Shown here in pieces: positions 12,801-24,003 of a stretch of DNA of 64,000 bases. The DNA is from Metallyticus violacea. Taxonomy: Eukaryota > Arthropoda > Insecta > Mantodea > Metallyticidae. The stretch's first letter is position 1. Every line of letters starts with the position of its first letter. The notes below the pieces were generated by a model that was not told the DNA's origin, searched no databases, and saw nothing but the letters and a program-made list of their open reading frames with translations. The translations under genes were made by a program, and so were the position numbers. The stretch lies in contig CM060846.1 of the NCBI GenBank assembly GCA_030762175.1, positions 182,564,541 to 182,628,540 on the forward strand, read 5' to 3'.

Positions 12801-13441
12801 AATCTGATACGGAAAATAATCACTGGAGTACAAATCAGAGAGGAGTACCAGGTAAAATGTACAGAAAAAGAGGCGGAATAGAAAAATAGATAAAAATGTG
12901 AGAAACCGTGTGTATTATCAGGAAGAAAAGATGGTTGACTTGTATTGAGCAAGGTAAGATTGCGGCGGTCTAAAAAGTCTGCCACTATGCTACACGTTGC
13001 ACACTCCGTGGAAGAGCCCCATAGGAGATAGTGCGAATTAAAGTCCCTTAAAAGCAGGAAAGTGGGCGAAATCTGGGAAAGAAGATCTAGATCAGCCGCT
13101 GTGATAGTAGCTGACGGAGGTATGTAAATAGCACAGGCAGTAAAACTAAGGACAGAAAGGTAAACACAAGCTACTGCTGACTATATAGAAGACTGTAGAT
13201 TCAAAGGGGAACTGTACCCGACATCTCCGATCAGCATTAAAACTCTATCATGCGTGGGACTGCCATCTTAGGGTTGAGGATCGAATCTCACCAAAGAGTA
13301 ACCGCGAAGGACAAACGAGCCCTCAGGTCTACGCTTAGTCTCTTGGAGACACACAAGCGCAGAATCATTCGATCATAAAAGCAATTCCAGTGCAGGTCTT
13401 CGACTACGGTGTCCACGTGCAATTCACGAAAGGACAGCCAT
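9832..13441 (-). pseudogene. LINE ORF2 remnant (EN-RT-RNase H)
   Basis: This ORF encoded the LINE polyprotein that nicks target DNA, reverse-transcribes the element RNA and degrades the RNA strand. The start at 13441 is the ATG corresponding to the plus copy's ORF2 start. Recognisable pieces in descending coordinates are endonuclease sequence (12683-12985), linker (12175-12738), RT pieces (11642-12021), pre-RNase H and RNase H with IYTDGLK (10424-10789) and a conserved SDSLSALL segment (10144-10488), and the terminal zinc-finger tail (9832-9985). It is split over many frames by indels and stops and cannot encode a protein. Confidence 0.85.
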
Positions 13442-13476
13442 TGTGAATAAACAAGTAAATGAGCATATCAACTGTC

Positions 13477-14528
13477 CTACCTTTTCTCCGGTGCAGGACG
13501 AATCAACATTCATTTCTTAAGACGAATGGGGTTAAGTAATTTAGCTGGAGCAGGCATAACCTACTCCATGGCAGGGAGGACTCTCCCGCTAAGAACAGAC
13601 CGATTCCAACACCTGCAATTGGTTAGAAGTAAAGAGAGGAGGTGACGTGACCACCTAGTGGGCTTGCTCCCAGATTAATCATGGGAGCCTGACCTCCGAG
13701 GAAAAGGGCTCAATGTGCTCTTCTTTTCAACAGAAGTGGATGTTTTCAAGAAGTCAGTGTTGATATACGTCGTCCTGAATTTAATTTCTGTAGCATTAAA
13801 TACTACTGGTTTGGGTTTCTCGGTAGAACATTAGCCGGAATTGGGTGCATTAGGGATCCGGGTAAAAACAAGGTCTCAGGTCTGCATGATGTTGTCATAC
13901 TTCGGAATTTCAGAAGAGGCAACAGCTGTGTATGTGCCGGTCTTAGGTACCACAGGTTGAAGAGCTTGAAAGAGTTTCCGGGCCTGAGAAAAGGAAAGTT
14001 TTTCCTGTTTCCAGGGCTCCTGGACACAATGCTCTTCGCGATAGCGGGACGAAGCTGTATAATTTCAGTGGCAGTTTAAGCAGACTAGAGCGGATGATCA
14101 TGCTCCTTCAGAATATCTTTGCCGCAGTGGCACAAACTGAATTAGTACTCTTGCAGGACACGACAGTGTAGCGAATAAAATTGGCATTGAAAACATCGCA
14201 TACGGTTGGGAATATACGGATGTATCTCTATTACCTCGTAACTAGCCTTAAATTCTATGCGGCAAATCAACCATATTAAAAGTGAGAAAGAGAGTATGAG
14301 TCAGCTGTACTTCTCCTTCCTTCCTAGTCTGCATGCGATTAATAGACGGGACGCATTGCTCCTCTACATAGCCCTGAATCTCAATATAAGACATGGGTTG
14401 ACACGACAAAAAGACTGACTATCTTCTGTTCTTCTTATTACCAAGGAACGAGGGTAAAACATTTCCGTTACTGCTTTTACACCCATTCTATTTCTCTTAA
14501 CGTGAAGATGAGAATGATTCTGTACCAT
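13477..14528 (-). pseudogene. LINE ORF1 (gag-like) remnant
   Basis: The start corresponds to the plus copy's ATG (ATGGTACAGAATC here, ATGGTACTGGAAAA there) and the stop is TAG at 13479-13477. One stretch, near 13880-14000, matches the plus copy's ORF1 segment VVPKTGTY. In active elements ORF1 is an RNA-binding chaperone. Here multiple stops and frame changes break it, and the zinc-knuckle region is heavily altered. Confidence 0.75.
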
Positions 14529-14952
14529 AGCGATTTATTCCTCCACATTAAAACTGCCTCCGATTGCAGGCTGCTACCTGGGCACCACCCCGGCTTGGGC
14601 GAGGTGTCTGGCCTAAACGAAATCACCTCAAGGTCAAACCTCTATGGGTACAGACATAGGAACACAATCGCCTAATGGAAGTTTACAGCTCTTGCATAGC
14701 CCCTCCCCGGACCATGGCCTTTACCAGGGGACACGCTCCTGTCTTACGTGTTAATCCATTGTTGTGAGTTACGCCATTACCCAGTCACATTTTAGTGCGT
14801 CAAACACGGGGACATCCATCAGATTAAGAACAAGCAGGCATGGACAATAAAATTTAAAATAGAGGAATAATAAACAGGACAAAACCCGCTGATAGTGGAC
14901 CTGTGGGAGCAATTCGAGTGGCCCGTACCCAAAAAGTGAGCCTCTGAGGGGT

Positions 14953-17171
14953 GAAAATTGAGAATTTGTATGCTTTCCTGGGATAAAACAGTTTTGCTCA
15001 TTTTTTAATTTTATTAGTATACATAACACTATTCAGTTTATGATTATGAATATAATAACGATGATTATCCAAGTGCACATTACAGAGGAAAGCACGTCTA
15101 GAAGATGTACCTATTGCAGCACAAAAAAGGTTTAAAGTAAAGAAGAGTAATGTGAAGGAAGTGTAAGGTTACTCTGCATTATATGATGTGCATACATTAT
15201 TTTATAATAATGTGAACAAAAGCAATATGAAATATTTTTCACTTTACAGTTAAATTAGTATTTATAAAGTTTCCTGTTTATAAATATTTTAGATTCACAA
15301 TTATTAGAAAGTATGTTTTTATAAATCTCTTAGAGTAAACTATATTGGGTGTATGACAATAATCAATAAAACATATCTAATCTCTATTCAATCATTTTAG
15401 TAAATTCATTAGCAGTTAGCTACTTCGACCAGTTACACGTAAGTGTATCTTATCGGAATAGATTGATACTATAAAATTAATATGCTCAGCTATAAATAAT
15501 TTTTCAACTCTGTTTCTTTCCTTATGATTTGAAGACACTGTACATTTCCATAAAAACAAAAAGTAGCTATATGTGAAAAAATAGTTTTGTCTTACAAAGG
15601 GGAACGAGAGCAAGTTCATTAATGAAATCTCAAAGTAAAACTTTATTCTGATAAACCTTAAACCGGAAATGTCAACAGAAGCACCTAATACATTCGCACC
15701 AATTCCATTTTTGGTTCTATGCACACATTGTTGGTATAAAATATATGTACATACTTGTATGTAATATATAAGAGGTACACTTGAAGCTGTTCAATGTCTC
15801 TTGCGGAAGATTTAAGTACTAGGTGAAGCGCTCTACTGAAGTTATTCACCTCAGCACTGCAAATTAATGTAAATACCGTATTTGTACCTTAGGTAGCTCT
15901 ATTTAAAACAAGGTGTCCGTTACCAGAAGCAATGCTTTCTCCTGCTGTTGGTTACAGTAACTTTGTAGTTACTGATATTGTTACACTATTGTGTCTTTGC
16001 ACCAAGCTTACAAGGTGTCCGAGAAAAGAAAGCATAATTAGGGCAATTAAGTTTGGAAAGAGGAACATTTGTGGGCATAACCAAATGCAATGTGGTTATA
16101 TCCCTTTTAAAGGCAGTAGAACCATAAATATAAAATTTGGATGCAACATGTTTGTATAAATTGATACCACAGAAACGGATAAAAATTTCCCAAATTTAGA
16201 ATTAGGATTAAAAACTAAATTTACTAGTATAATTGAACAAATCGACATAGTGCAGGTAAAAAAAGAAGAAATAATTTGCTGGATATGGCTAAAGGGGGAA
16301 AAACAGACAAAAGGTGAAAAGAGAAAGAGAGAATATGAAGGGCAGAATATGATTGATATGAAATAGGGATGTTAAAGGCAGTGGTTTCCAAAATGTTTCG
16401 ACTCGCAAACCCCATCATAAAGATCTGAGCTGAGCAAACCCATTATTAATGTGCAAAATTTTTAACAACTTTACTTTAGCTTAAAGTAGCTTTAGTTGCG
16501 GATTTACATTGAGATTCTCCTAAAAATGAGGCATTAACGATTAAAATATTGGAACTACATACGTTCAAATAACTGTACATTTATAACATACTTAAAACAT
16601 TAAATCCGAAAATAAACAGATAAGTTGATAATGCAACTTCTCTATATTTAAAGTCACATTTTTATATTTTGCGAATTGTAATCTAAACCAGGTTCGACAA
16701 TTGCTACTTTTATGATATTGAAATATTATATGTAATGATAGAGTTCTGTGCAGGTATAAATTATACGGTTACAAAATAGGTTCAATAATTTAAACCCCTC
16801 TCTTAACCGCAGTCTTTGTACTCGACGGTGTGCTCCTCCCTTCCGTCGCGTAGTATGAATTCTAATGTCCAAAATCAAAATACTTTCCTTTATAGCCGAT
16901 AAGGAAACTACTTCCTGTCACTAAATACAGAATCAATTCAAAGTACGGAAAGCACATGTCTTAATTTACGGTGAGTTCGGTTCGACATTGCACGCACGAA
17001 TTGTAATAAAACGCGCATTAAAATAAAAAATAAATAAAACTCCGCAATTAAAAAATATTTTGCCGGCGATGTAGTTAAAGAGAATGAAAAATCTCAGTAT
17101 GGAAAGAATTTGTTCCTCTTACAAAATAATAACAAAAACTGTATATTAATTGAAGGAAAATAAATATATGG
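14953..17171. other. Unassigned AT-rich sequence between LINE and Polinton
   Basis: No gene recognised. At 16379 a 'cagtggtttcc' sequence followed by 'actcgcaaacccc' resembles a hAT-type terminal repeat end, but no matching inverted end was found. Open frames at 15416-15724 and 15932-16159 have no domain or second copy. Confidence 0.35.
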
Positions 17172-17177
17172 CTTGAT
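17172..17177 (+). repeat. Left 6-bp target-site duplication of Polinton A
   Basis: CTTGAT lies directly before the left terminal repeat; CTTGTT follows the right one at 37179-37184. Five of six bases match, and 6 bp is the duplication length known for Polintons. Confidence 0.65.
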
Positions 17178-17416
17178 AGTACTGTATGCCCATTCCCTGG
17201 CTAGTTGTATTGACGGTACCTATATTACCGACGTTTTAAGAAATATGGGTAGGCAATCCAGCAATACACGGCTGCATTACCGACTTGGTAGCTGCATTAT
17301 CGACTTGGTAGCTGCATTATCGACATGTTGTAGGCTGCTTCCTTATCGCCCTGCGCTGGTATGCAATTCCCCGCAACAAAGATCATTCGAGGAAGGAATA
17401 GTTCTATATTTATTAT
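17178..17416 (+). repeat. Left terminal inverted repeat of Polinton A
   Basis: Its reverse complement aligns with 36968-37178. Shared blocks include the AGTA-TGTATGC terminus, GGTAGGCAA/GGGCAGGCAA, GCTGCATTACCGA, GGCTGCTTC and a 19-bp identical block TATGCAATTCCCCGCAACA. It also holds about 2.7 copies of a 20-bp unit (GCTGCATTATCGACTTGGTA) at 17269-17326, which makes it longer than the right repeat. Confidence 0.88.
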
Positions 17417-17544
17417 GAAAATGGCGGGAAAACTCATCATTTAGATCTGGCGGGAAGAGGATTATTTTTATAGAATGGTGGGTGTGAAACATGTTGTGTC
17501 TTTGTAAAATATATTAAAATAAATTCAAAAATTGTTATAATGCA

Positions 17545-18562
17545 AAAATGCTGTTATTCTGCAAAAAGCTATTTAACTTTGCTATGTTGTGCGAAAAAGA
17601 ATGGTTAGTCTAATACGGGATACTTATTACTTATTGTTAAGTTTCAATATTAAAGTAAGTAAATGTTTGTTAATCTGTAATATTGTTGGAAAACAAGATT
17701 TGAAAATATAAAATGGCTCGTGTGGGGAGTAGTTTACCCCGTGTCCTCCGTTCACCTGCGGAGCTTAGGGATAAGTCACGCTGTCAGTCGACCGGTCACT
17801 ACCTGCTTACAGGTGGTAGTAAGAAGTTTCTCCCCAGTGTGTTTTGTTGATTTTAAGAACTCCTTTCTAATTAATTTTTCGATATTTTGGAATTCCTGTT
17901 TAAAAGATTTTACCTTACCATCGTTTGGTGCTGAGTTCGTTTCCTTACTGACCCTTCTGGCAAGTATACTTTCGTGGCAGTTATTTTATTGAATTGTGGA
18001 TGTAGGTCAATTTGTGTGGTCAATTATACATTTCATATAAAAATGATTGATAGTTGCAATCAAAGAATATTTTCGCTCCACGTTCAACTTTTAATTAACA
18101 ACATGTTACATTGGAAAAATATCTGTTACAAGGAAACATTGTTACGGCGCAAAAAGCTTTACGATGAAAAAAGTTGTTATTCAAAATTTTCTGCGAAAAA
18201 TCTGTTATTATGAAAAAAACTGTAAATTTCCTATGTTGTGAAAAAATTAGTCTACCATGCTGTACTTACTACTTATTGATACTTGCAATGTTAAAGCGCG
18301 TAAATTCTTGAAAATTTATAATATTTTTAGGAAATAAGTTGAGTAAATATTAAATAACTTGTGCGATGAATTATTTTACCGTGGCTACTGTACGCAAGGA
18401 AAAGTCACGCTGGCAATCAGCTACCTACTATCCGCTCAAGAAGGGTAGTAAGAGGTTTCTTCTCAACGGAGTTTCGAAGTTTTTTATGAATTCCTGCGTG
18501 ATTAAATTTCGTTTATTTGGAGTTCCTGCTTAAAAGATTTTTTACATTAACAACGCATCGAT
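17545..18562 (+). repeat. Diverged direct repeat pair in the Polinton A leader
   Basis: About 375 bp at 17545-17925 recurs, diverged, at 18195-18562, a spacing near 645 bp. Shared landmarks in order are CTATGTTGTG, TACTTATTACTTATTG or a near match, AAAAGTCACGCTG / ATAAGTCACGCTG, GGTAGTAAGAAGTTTCT / GGTAGTAAGAGGTTTCT, and TTCCTGTTTAAAAGATTTT / TTCCTGCTTAAAAGATTTT. No coding content is evident; open frames at 17720-18213 lie across it by chance. It could be a duplicated regulatory or replication region of the element. Confidence 0.75.
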
Positions 18563-19827
18563 ATTTACGAATACTTGTCCAAAAGTTTCCCCCCATTAAT
18601 AGTATACCTTTAAACTGAAATTCCTATTCAGTTAAAGGGTTACATAACTCCTTCACTCACTTTCACTGCCTGGAACCAATAGTTGGACATGCGCAGGAGA
18701 ATGTATCAATCTCATTAATTGAAAGTCAAGTGGACGGGAATATTAGGAATAGGCAGCAGAAAAAAATATTCAATAGATGAAAAACAAGACGGAACGGGAA
18801 GTATTGAGCATGCGCAGTGATGACCGAGTCACTGAAAACAGAATGCCTGCGGTAAAAATGTGAAAAACGCAAATGATATAATACTAGCCCGTCTTGTGTA
18901 TTTGCAGTGCATCTATATACACCACTTCTTTTGGGAGTAAAGTTCTAAGCGAGTCATCAAATCACCAACGGGTTCAACACGTCTTCAGCCAATACCAACA
19001 AGTTTTCCTATACCTACAGCTGTTCCACAGGTCATCAGGCATATCATATCTAACACAACTACCGCGGTATGCACTCCGTCCACTACTGTACTTCTATTTT
19101 CTTCAGCATTTAATTTTTATACGAGAGTGGAACCCGTTGAAAACGGCATGCCTTCTGTCGACAACACTGCTCCCGCAGACAACACGGTTTCTATCCTTAA
19201 CACGTCTTCTATCCACAACTCGGTTTCTGCCCAAAACATGATTTCTGTTGACAAACGGCTTCTACTCAGAACGCTCTAAAGTAGTTTTTGAAATTATCGA
19301 CCATATACAAAGGACAGCGAAAAAATTTTATTCAGGGTATTCGAAACGGACGTTGTGGTGAGTTCCATGCCCGAAGTTGCACATCGGACAAAATGCATTT
19401 CTGAAAAAAAAATACTGATTTTTTAACATTTAACAACGGGAATCTGTTGAACAACGAGGTTAGTGTTTTAGGAATTAAGATTCATGATTCCTAATGACCC
19501 GCTCGGCCCTTTAAAGAGAGCGTTCGTAGGTTCAACCAAGTGAAACCCGAGATCATAAAAAAATCTGTGCAGAAAAAATACAGAGAACCAGGAAATTTTT
19601 GTTGGGAAGGCCATTCAACAGTTCGTGTATTTGTACTAAGGAGGTTCTGGTTCTTGCTACAAACGCGCAACTGTAGTAGAGGAATCATTCAAATCATGAA
19701 CAAAGATAACCTTTGTTAGGCTAGAGCCATCGCAATGTTTTTTTTTTTTTTTTTTTGAGTAGTGTTTAACGCCCGTTTTTACTACTGAGGCACCACAGGC
19801 GGTCCATCGCAATGTGAGAAACCAAAA
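18563..19827 (+). other. Polinton A leader with hexapeptide-like repeats and a SINE fragment
   Basis: At 19150-19265 a degenerate unit of about 18 bp recurs (variants of 'acaacacggtttct'), giving six-residue repeats in one frame (NTVSI, NSVSA and similar). This may be low-complexity coding sequence of a lost gene or plain tandem DNA. Between 19450 and 19740 some frames could be the extreme N-terminus of the polymerase, but I cannot support this. A 5'-truncated family 2 SINE occupies 19738-19812. Confidence 0.4.
19738..19812 (-). mobile_element. SINE family 2 fragment with poly(A) tail
   Basis: A run of T (poly(A) on the minus strand) adjoins GAGTAGTGTTTAACGCCCG and TACTACTGAGGCACCACAGG, the family 2 3' end also seen at 45697, 49591 and 56119. 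The element is 5'-truncated. Confidence 0.8.
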
Positions 19828-22417
19828 TTGATGGGGATGCAAATTATGATGCGATTAGACATCCAATTGCACAAAAAAAAAAGACCTGTGTACCTGTTTG
19901 AGAGAATAGCTGAATGTGATGGTCTGTTTACTCTCAATGACGTGAGACTCTTCGAGATGATACTAAAAGACTGTTCTGTTACTGTTTTTGGCGACCGCAG
20001 CGGGAAAAATGTACTTTACAAAATAAAAAATAGAATGAAAGTATATTGTTCTGATGTTGCGCGATGATCATTTTAATGCAATTGTGAACCTACAAGAGAC
20101 CGTCAAATTTAAATCGTATTGCTGAAATTGTAATTTCCCCTCAAATTATAAAAAAGTACACAGGTGCCATTAAAACTGTGTCGAATGTCGCCAGCGGTGC
20201 CCACCGTTGTTTGATAGGTAAGATACGACGCGTGTCATGGCTATTTTAATGGGCTGGTATGTTTTAATAATCATTTGATTACGCGATATTACTAATATAA
20301 AATTTTGTCTGTGTGTGACATGGAAAAAGTTTGCCCTTACTGCAACAAACTTGCAAATTTGAGCCATAGAAAAAAACCTCATCAATGCGGGGATATTTTT
20401 TGTAGTACTTGTAAGATTCATAATCATGCTAACCATGTGTACTACATTCAGCCTTACAATTCTCCAAGTGTTCGAAATAGTTATATATACATGTTCATAG
20501 ATTACAAGTTTACGCAGCACACTCCATATCCCGCTAAAGAGGACGTCTATGAACATGAACCAAACCTATGCGTGCTATACCAAGGTTGAAGCTTGTGCTT
20601 AACAAGCCTTCCAAGATGGCTTATTGCACCCAGTGTGGTGTTAAAAATGGGAGTTTGCCCAGGACACAGTAAAGCAATTATGTAATCACATCACATAGCC
20701 CGGTTTCGAATCCCCTGACATTGTCCCCATAGAGCACAAATTAAGATCCTATGACGGGAAATACTTGCTTAAGTACATGCTGCGCAGTCTAAATTGGCAG
20801 CAAGTGCTCATAATGAACGGGAGTAAAATTTACACAATAAAGTATGCCAGAGTGACATGTCTAGACTTACTGAAGTTCATACCTATTTCACTCTGACGCT
20901 TTTCAATGATCTTTCAACTCCTCGAATTGAAAGGTTGTGTTTTTTACCATATTAACACCAAAGAATACGAAATATATGTTCGTCATGTACCTGATCAGAA
21001 ATTTTTTCTTGAGTATAGCGTTTCTAGTTTTAGGAAACAAATTATTGACGAGAAGGGTATTCATCCGTTTAGAGAATGGTCACCATTTGGCAGGTACGCA
21101 TAAACATGCAGAGGAAGCGATTCATTCCCCAAAATATAATTCCACTAATTTTATGGGGTAGGTACCGCTTAGCTGATGGGCAATCATGAATAGCATACTT
21201 GTGGTTGTCAGGATTGGAATAGCAACAATCTGTTACCAAGCAGCATGCCTTTGAGTGCAGTTAATAAAGTAGACGGGTACAAAGAAGACAAATGTGTTTA
21301 TTTCTTTCACGGATGTTTCTACCACGGATGCACACGATTTAACCCAAATAGAAATTTATTGCTATACAGCACCGGTAATGAAACCATGGCCTCCAAATAT
21401 TAGGACACCAAAAAGGTCAGGAAGATGATGAGAGATGTGCGAATGCGAGTTTAATGATATGATTAAGGCTGACGGAGAGTGTGTCAAATATTTTGCTTAC
21501 CCGAACCACTCAATCACAGAAATGCCTTCTTTGGCGGACGTACAAATTGTACGAAACTCTACTGCAAGGCTTGTGCAAACACGAAAATGTTTTACTGCAA
21601 CGGGTATCGTTTGTACCCGTTTGTCAACAAGACCAAAGCTTACCCCATGGCCCATCCTAAAATCCACATGGATAATTTTCCAAATTTGGAAAGTGTAGAG
21701 GGTGGTATTGTGAAAAGCAAACCACTTCAACCTAAAAGACTTTACCATCTCATGCTGCCATCGGGCATTGACGGCAATCTTATGTTCTGTGCCGCACATG
21801 CGCAGAGATGGAGAATCAGACCGAGTGCGCATTTACAGAGGATGAAAGGTGTATGACAGACACGTGGGTAATGGAGGAGATTAGAATCGCACTGAAGGAA
21901 GGTTATAGGGTGATTCATGTGTATAAAATATAGCAGTACGATATGACACGCTATTGTCCCGCTAATGGTAAAAAGGTCCAATTTCATGATTATATTAACC
22001 AGTTTCTGAAAATTAAAACCAAAGCATCTGGTTGGCTCAAAGACTGCGATACGCCTGCTAAGAAAAATGAGTATGTCGATCAATTTTTTCTAAAATAAGA
22101 CATTCCATTGGATTAAAACGTCATTAAAACAATTCTGGCAGGCAAAAGTTGGCAAAACTCATGTTAAACTCCTTTTGGGGAAAATGTGACCAACTATATA
22201 ATATGTTCACTTATGAGTTTGTGAAAGGTTATTCCAGTTTCATAGTTCTTAACGACCGAGGTGCAGAGGTACAATCTTACCTACCTGCTAAAGATGAGTT
22301 CATGTAAGTAGTATGGCGGTATGGTGAACAGGATCCAAAATTAAATTTCACAATTAACACTGTTGTAGCAGCATACACAACGGCCTGTGTAAAACCGAGC
22401 TATAACTCCACCTTAGC
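19828..22417 (+). pseudogene. Polinton protein-primed DNA polymerase B, N-terminal and central part
   Basis: This enzyme replicates the element DNA from a protein primer. Recognisable pieces in order: an N-terminal segment with VFGDRSGKNVLYK (19990-20035); a cysteine-rich region CPYCNKLAN...CSTCKIHNH (20330-20440); a degenerate 3'-5' exonuclease motif FIDYKFTQ near 20500, where the usual acidic pair is altered; a GIHPF segment (21050-21070); a cysteine/histidine segment with HGCFYHGC (21310-21345); FFGGRTNCTKLYCKA with YPFVNKTKAYP (21525-21650); and LQPKRLYHLMLPSGIDG (21725-21775). The frame changes at least five times and several stops occur. The gene is then split by the LINE at 22430 and resumes after 28330. 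The minus-strand fragment at 42914-45510 is a second copy. Confidence 0.88.
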
Positions 22418-22429
22418 AGATTAAGTGAA
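22418..22429 (+). repeat. Left target-site duplication of the plus-strand LINE
   Basis: AGATTAAGTGAA is repeated perfectly at 28319-28330, exactly flanking the LINE. This is the signature of target-primed reverse transcription and defines the LINE ends. Confidence 0.95.
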
Positions 22430-22871
22430 TCCCTCAGGGGCCCAATTTTTTGGGTACGGGGCGTAGCGATCCCGAGGCATCCGAGCTGTTCCCTCAGGTC
22501 AACGCTCAGCACTTTTGAGTCCTTTTTATTTCGCCTCCTTATTGTTTTATTTGTTCTACTTCCCTGTTCTTTGTCTGATGGCTGCCCCCGTGTTTGACAC
22601 GGTAAAATGTGACTGCGTAACGGCGTAACTCCCAGCACAGGGTTATCATGTAGGACGGAAGCGTATCCCCTGGTAAAGGCCAGGCCCGGGGAAGGGCCAT
22701 TGCATGAGCTGTTTAACTTCCTGAAGGCGATTGGGTCCCTTTGTCAACACACAGGAAGGTGTGACCCTGAGGTTACTTTGTTCAGGCCAGGGCCAGTAAC
22801 CTAAGCCGGGGTGGCGCCCAAGAGGCAGCCTGCCATCGGAGACAGTTGCAATGGTAAAGGATTAAATCGCT

Positions 22872-23966
22872 ATGGTACTGGAAAACAATCCTATACATTT
22901 TAAACGTAAAAGAGTTGACGTAAAAGAAGTATGCTAGAAGTCTTTCCCTCGATACTTGGTTATTAGTCGTACTGAAGAGAGTCAGTCGTTTACGACCGTA
23001 AATCCATTAAAAATTCAGAAGGGCATTGATGCCATAGCTGGACCCGTTAAGTCCTGTACCCGTCTACGCAACGGATCACTTTTGGTGGAGACACTTGGCC
23101 AGTCTCAAAGCAACTCGTTGCTCAAGGCAACGCTACTCCACGGTTATCCCGTCCGTGTTGAGAAACATAAGATAATGAATTCGTCGTGAAGAGTTGTTAC
23201 CACCAATGTTCTAGACGGAATGTCCGACCCGGAAATCCAGAGTTGTCTGGAAGACCAAGGGGTCACCTCTGTTAATCGTGTACAGGCAAGGAAAGAGGCG
23301 GAATTACAGCCTTCCCGGACTCTTTTCCTCACCTTTGACAGGGTCGCTTTGCCGCAGAGGATAAAGGCGGGCTACGAGTTGATAGAAGTGCGCCCATATG
23401 TGCCGAGCCCGTTGCGATGTTTTCAGTGTCAACGTTTTGGACACACTCGCATATCCTGTAAAAGTGCCGTTTCCATCTGTGCAACTTGCGGTAAAGCAAG
23501 TTACGAGGGAGCATGTCCATCCGCTCCTGTCTGCGTCAACTGCCGCGGTGATCACCCAGCCTCGTCCCGCGATTGCCCTCGTTTTAGAGAGGAGAGCTGC
23601 ATCCAGAAGATCCGGGTGAAGGAAAAACTCTCCTTTACTGAGGCCCGGAAGCGATTCCAATCTCGCAAACCTGTCGTGCCTAAGACCGGCACCTACAGCG
23701 CAGCACCTTCTTTTGCGCCCAAGAAGTGCGATAACAGTACGCAGACTTGCGACCTTGTCTTTACGCGGGTCCCAACTACGCCTAGTTCTCCAAAGCGCTC
23801 TACCGTGAAGCCCAAAGCGATAGTTTTTAATGACCCTGAAATTAAGTTCAGGACGAGTTTTACGCGAACAAATGTTCAGCAGAATGTGCCTGCTCCAAAA
23901 AAACCACCGAGCCCCACGCGAATGAAAAACGGACGTTTGATTCGCCCTGGACCGTCCATAAAGTAA
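22872..23966 (+). pseudogene. LINE ORF1, gag-like nucleic-acid-binding protein
   Basis: In active relatives this protein coats element RNA and helps carry it to the nucleus. The ATG at 22872 opens a 365-codon frame that holds to the TAA at 23964-23966, interrupted only by TAG at 22935-22937 and TGA at 23187-23189. The latter lies in TCG-TCG-TGA and looks like a CGA-to-TGA deamination. Residues 27-100 carry the RRM-like region typical of this family (FPRYLVISRTEE...). Zinc-knuckle sequences start near residue 183: CFQCQRFGHTRISC is a canonical CX2CX4HX4C, the second (CATCGK...C) lacks the expected histidine spacing, and the third is CVNCRGDHPASSRDC. A lysine/proline-rich tail follows. ORF2 begins 37 bp after its stop. 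Confidence 0.92.
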
Positions 23967-24003
23967 GGTGGTAAATTTTAGCTTATTTTATCTAATTTTA
24001 ACA

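Larger units (their letters stand above)
9527..14952 (-). mobile_element. I-clade LINE, older copy, near full length
   Basis: The whole interval aligns in reverse with the plus-strand LINE at 22430-28318: the 5' leader (shared 'ttttttgggtacgg'-type block), an ORF1 remnant, an ORF2 remnant with endonuclease, RT, RNase H and terminal zinc-finger segments, and a 3' end with the same 'gctaatgacctta' motif and a CAT/ATC-rich terminus. It is about 0.5 kb shorter, mainly because the 3' untranslated region has fewer internal repeats. Stops and frameshifts are much denser than in the plus copy, so it is older. A clear target duplication was not found; the flanks near 9520 and 14953 share at most a short A/T-rich match. 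Confidence 0.9.

Noticed and set aside
16379..16440. CAGTGGTTTCC start resembling a hAT transposon end
   Set aside because: No matching inverted end or 8-bp duplication was found nearby.
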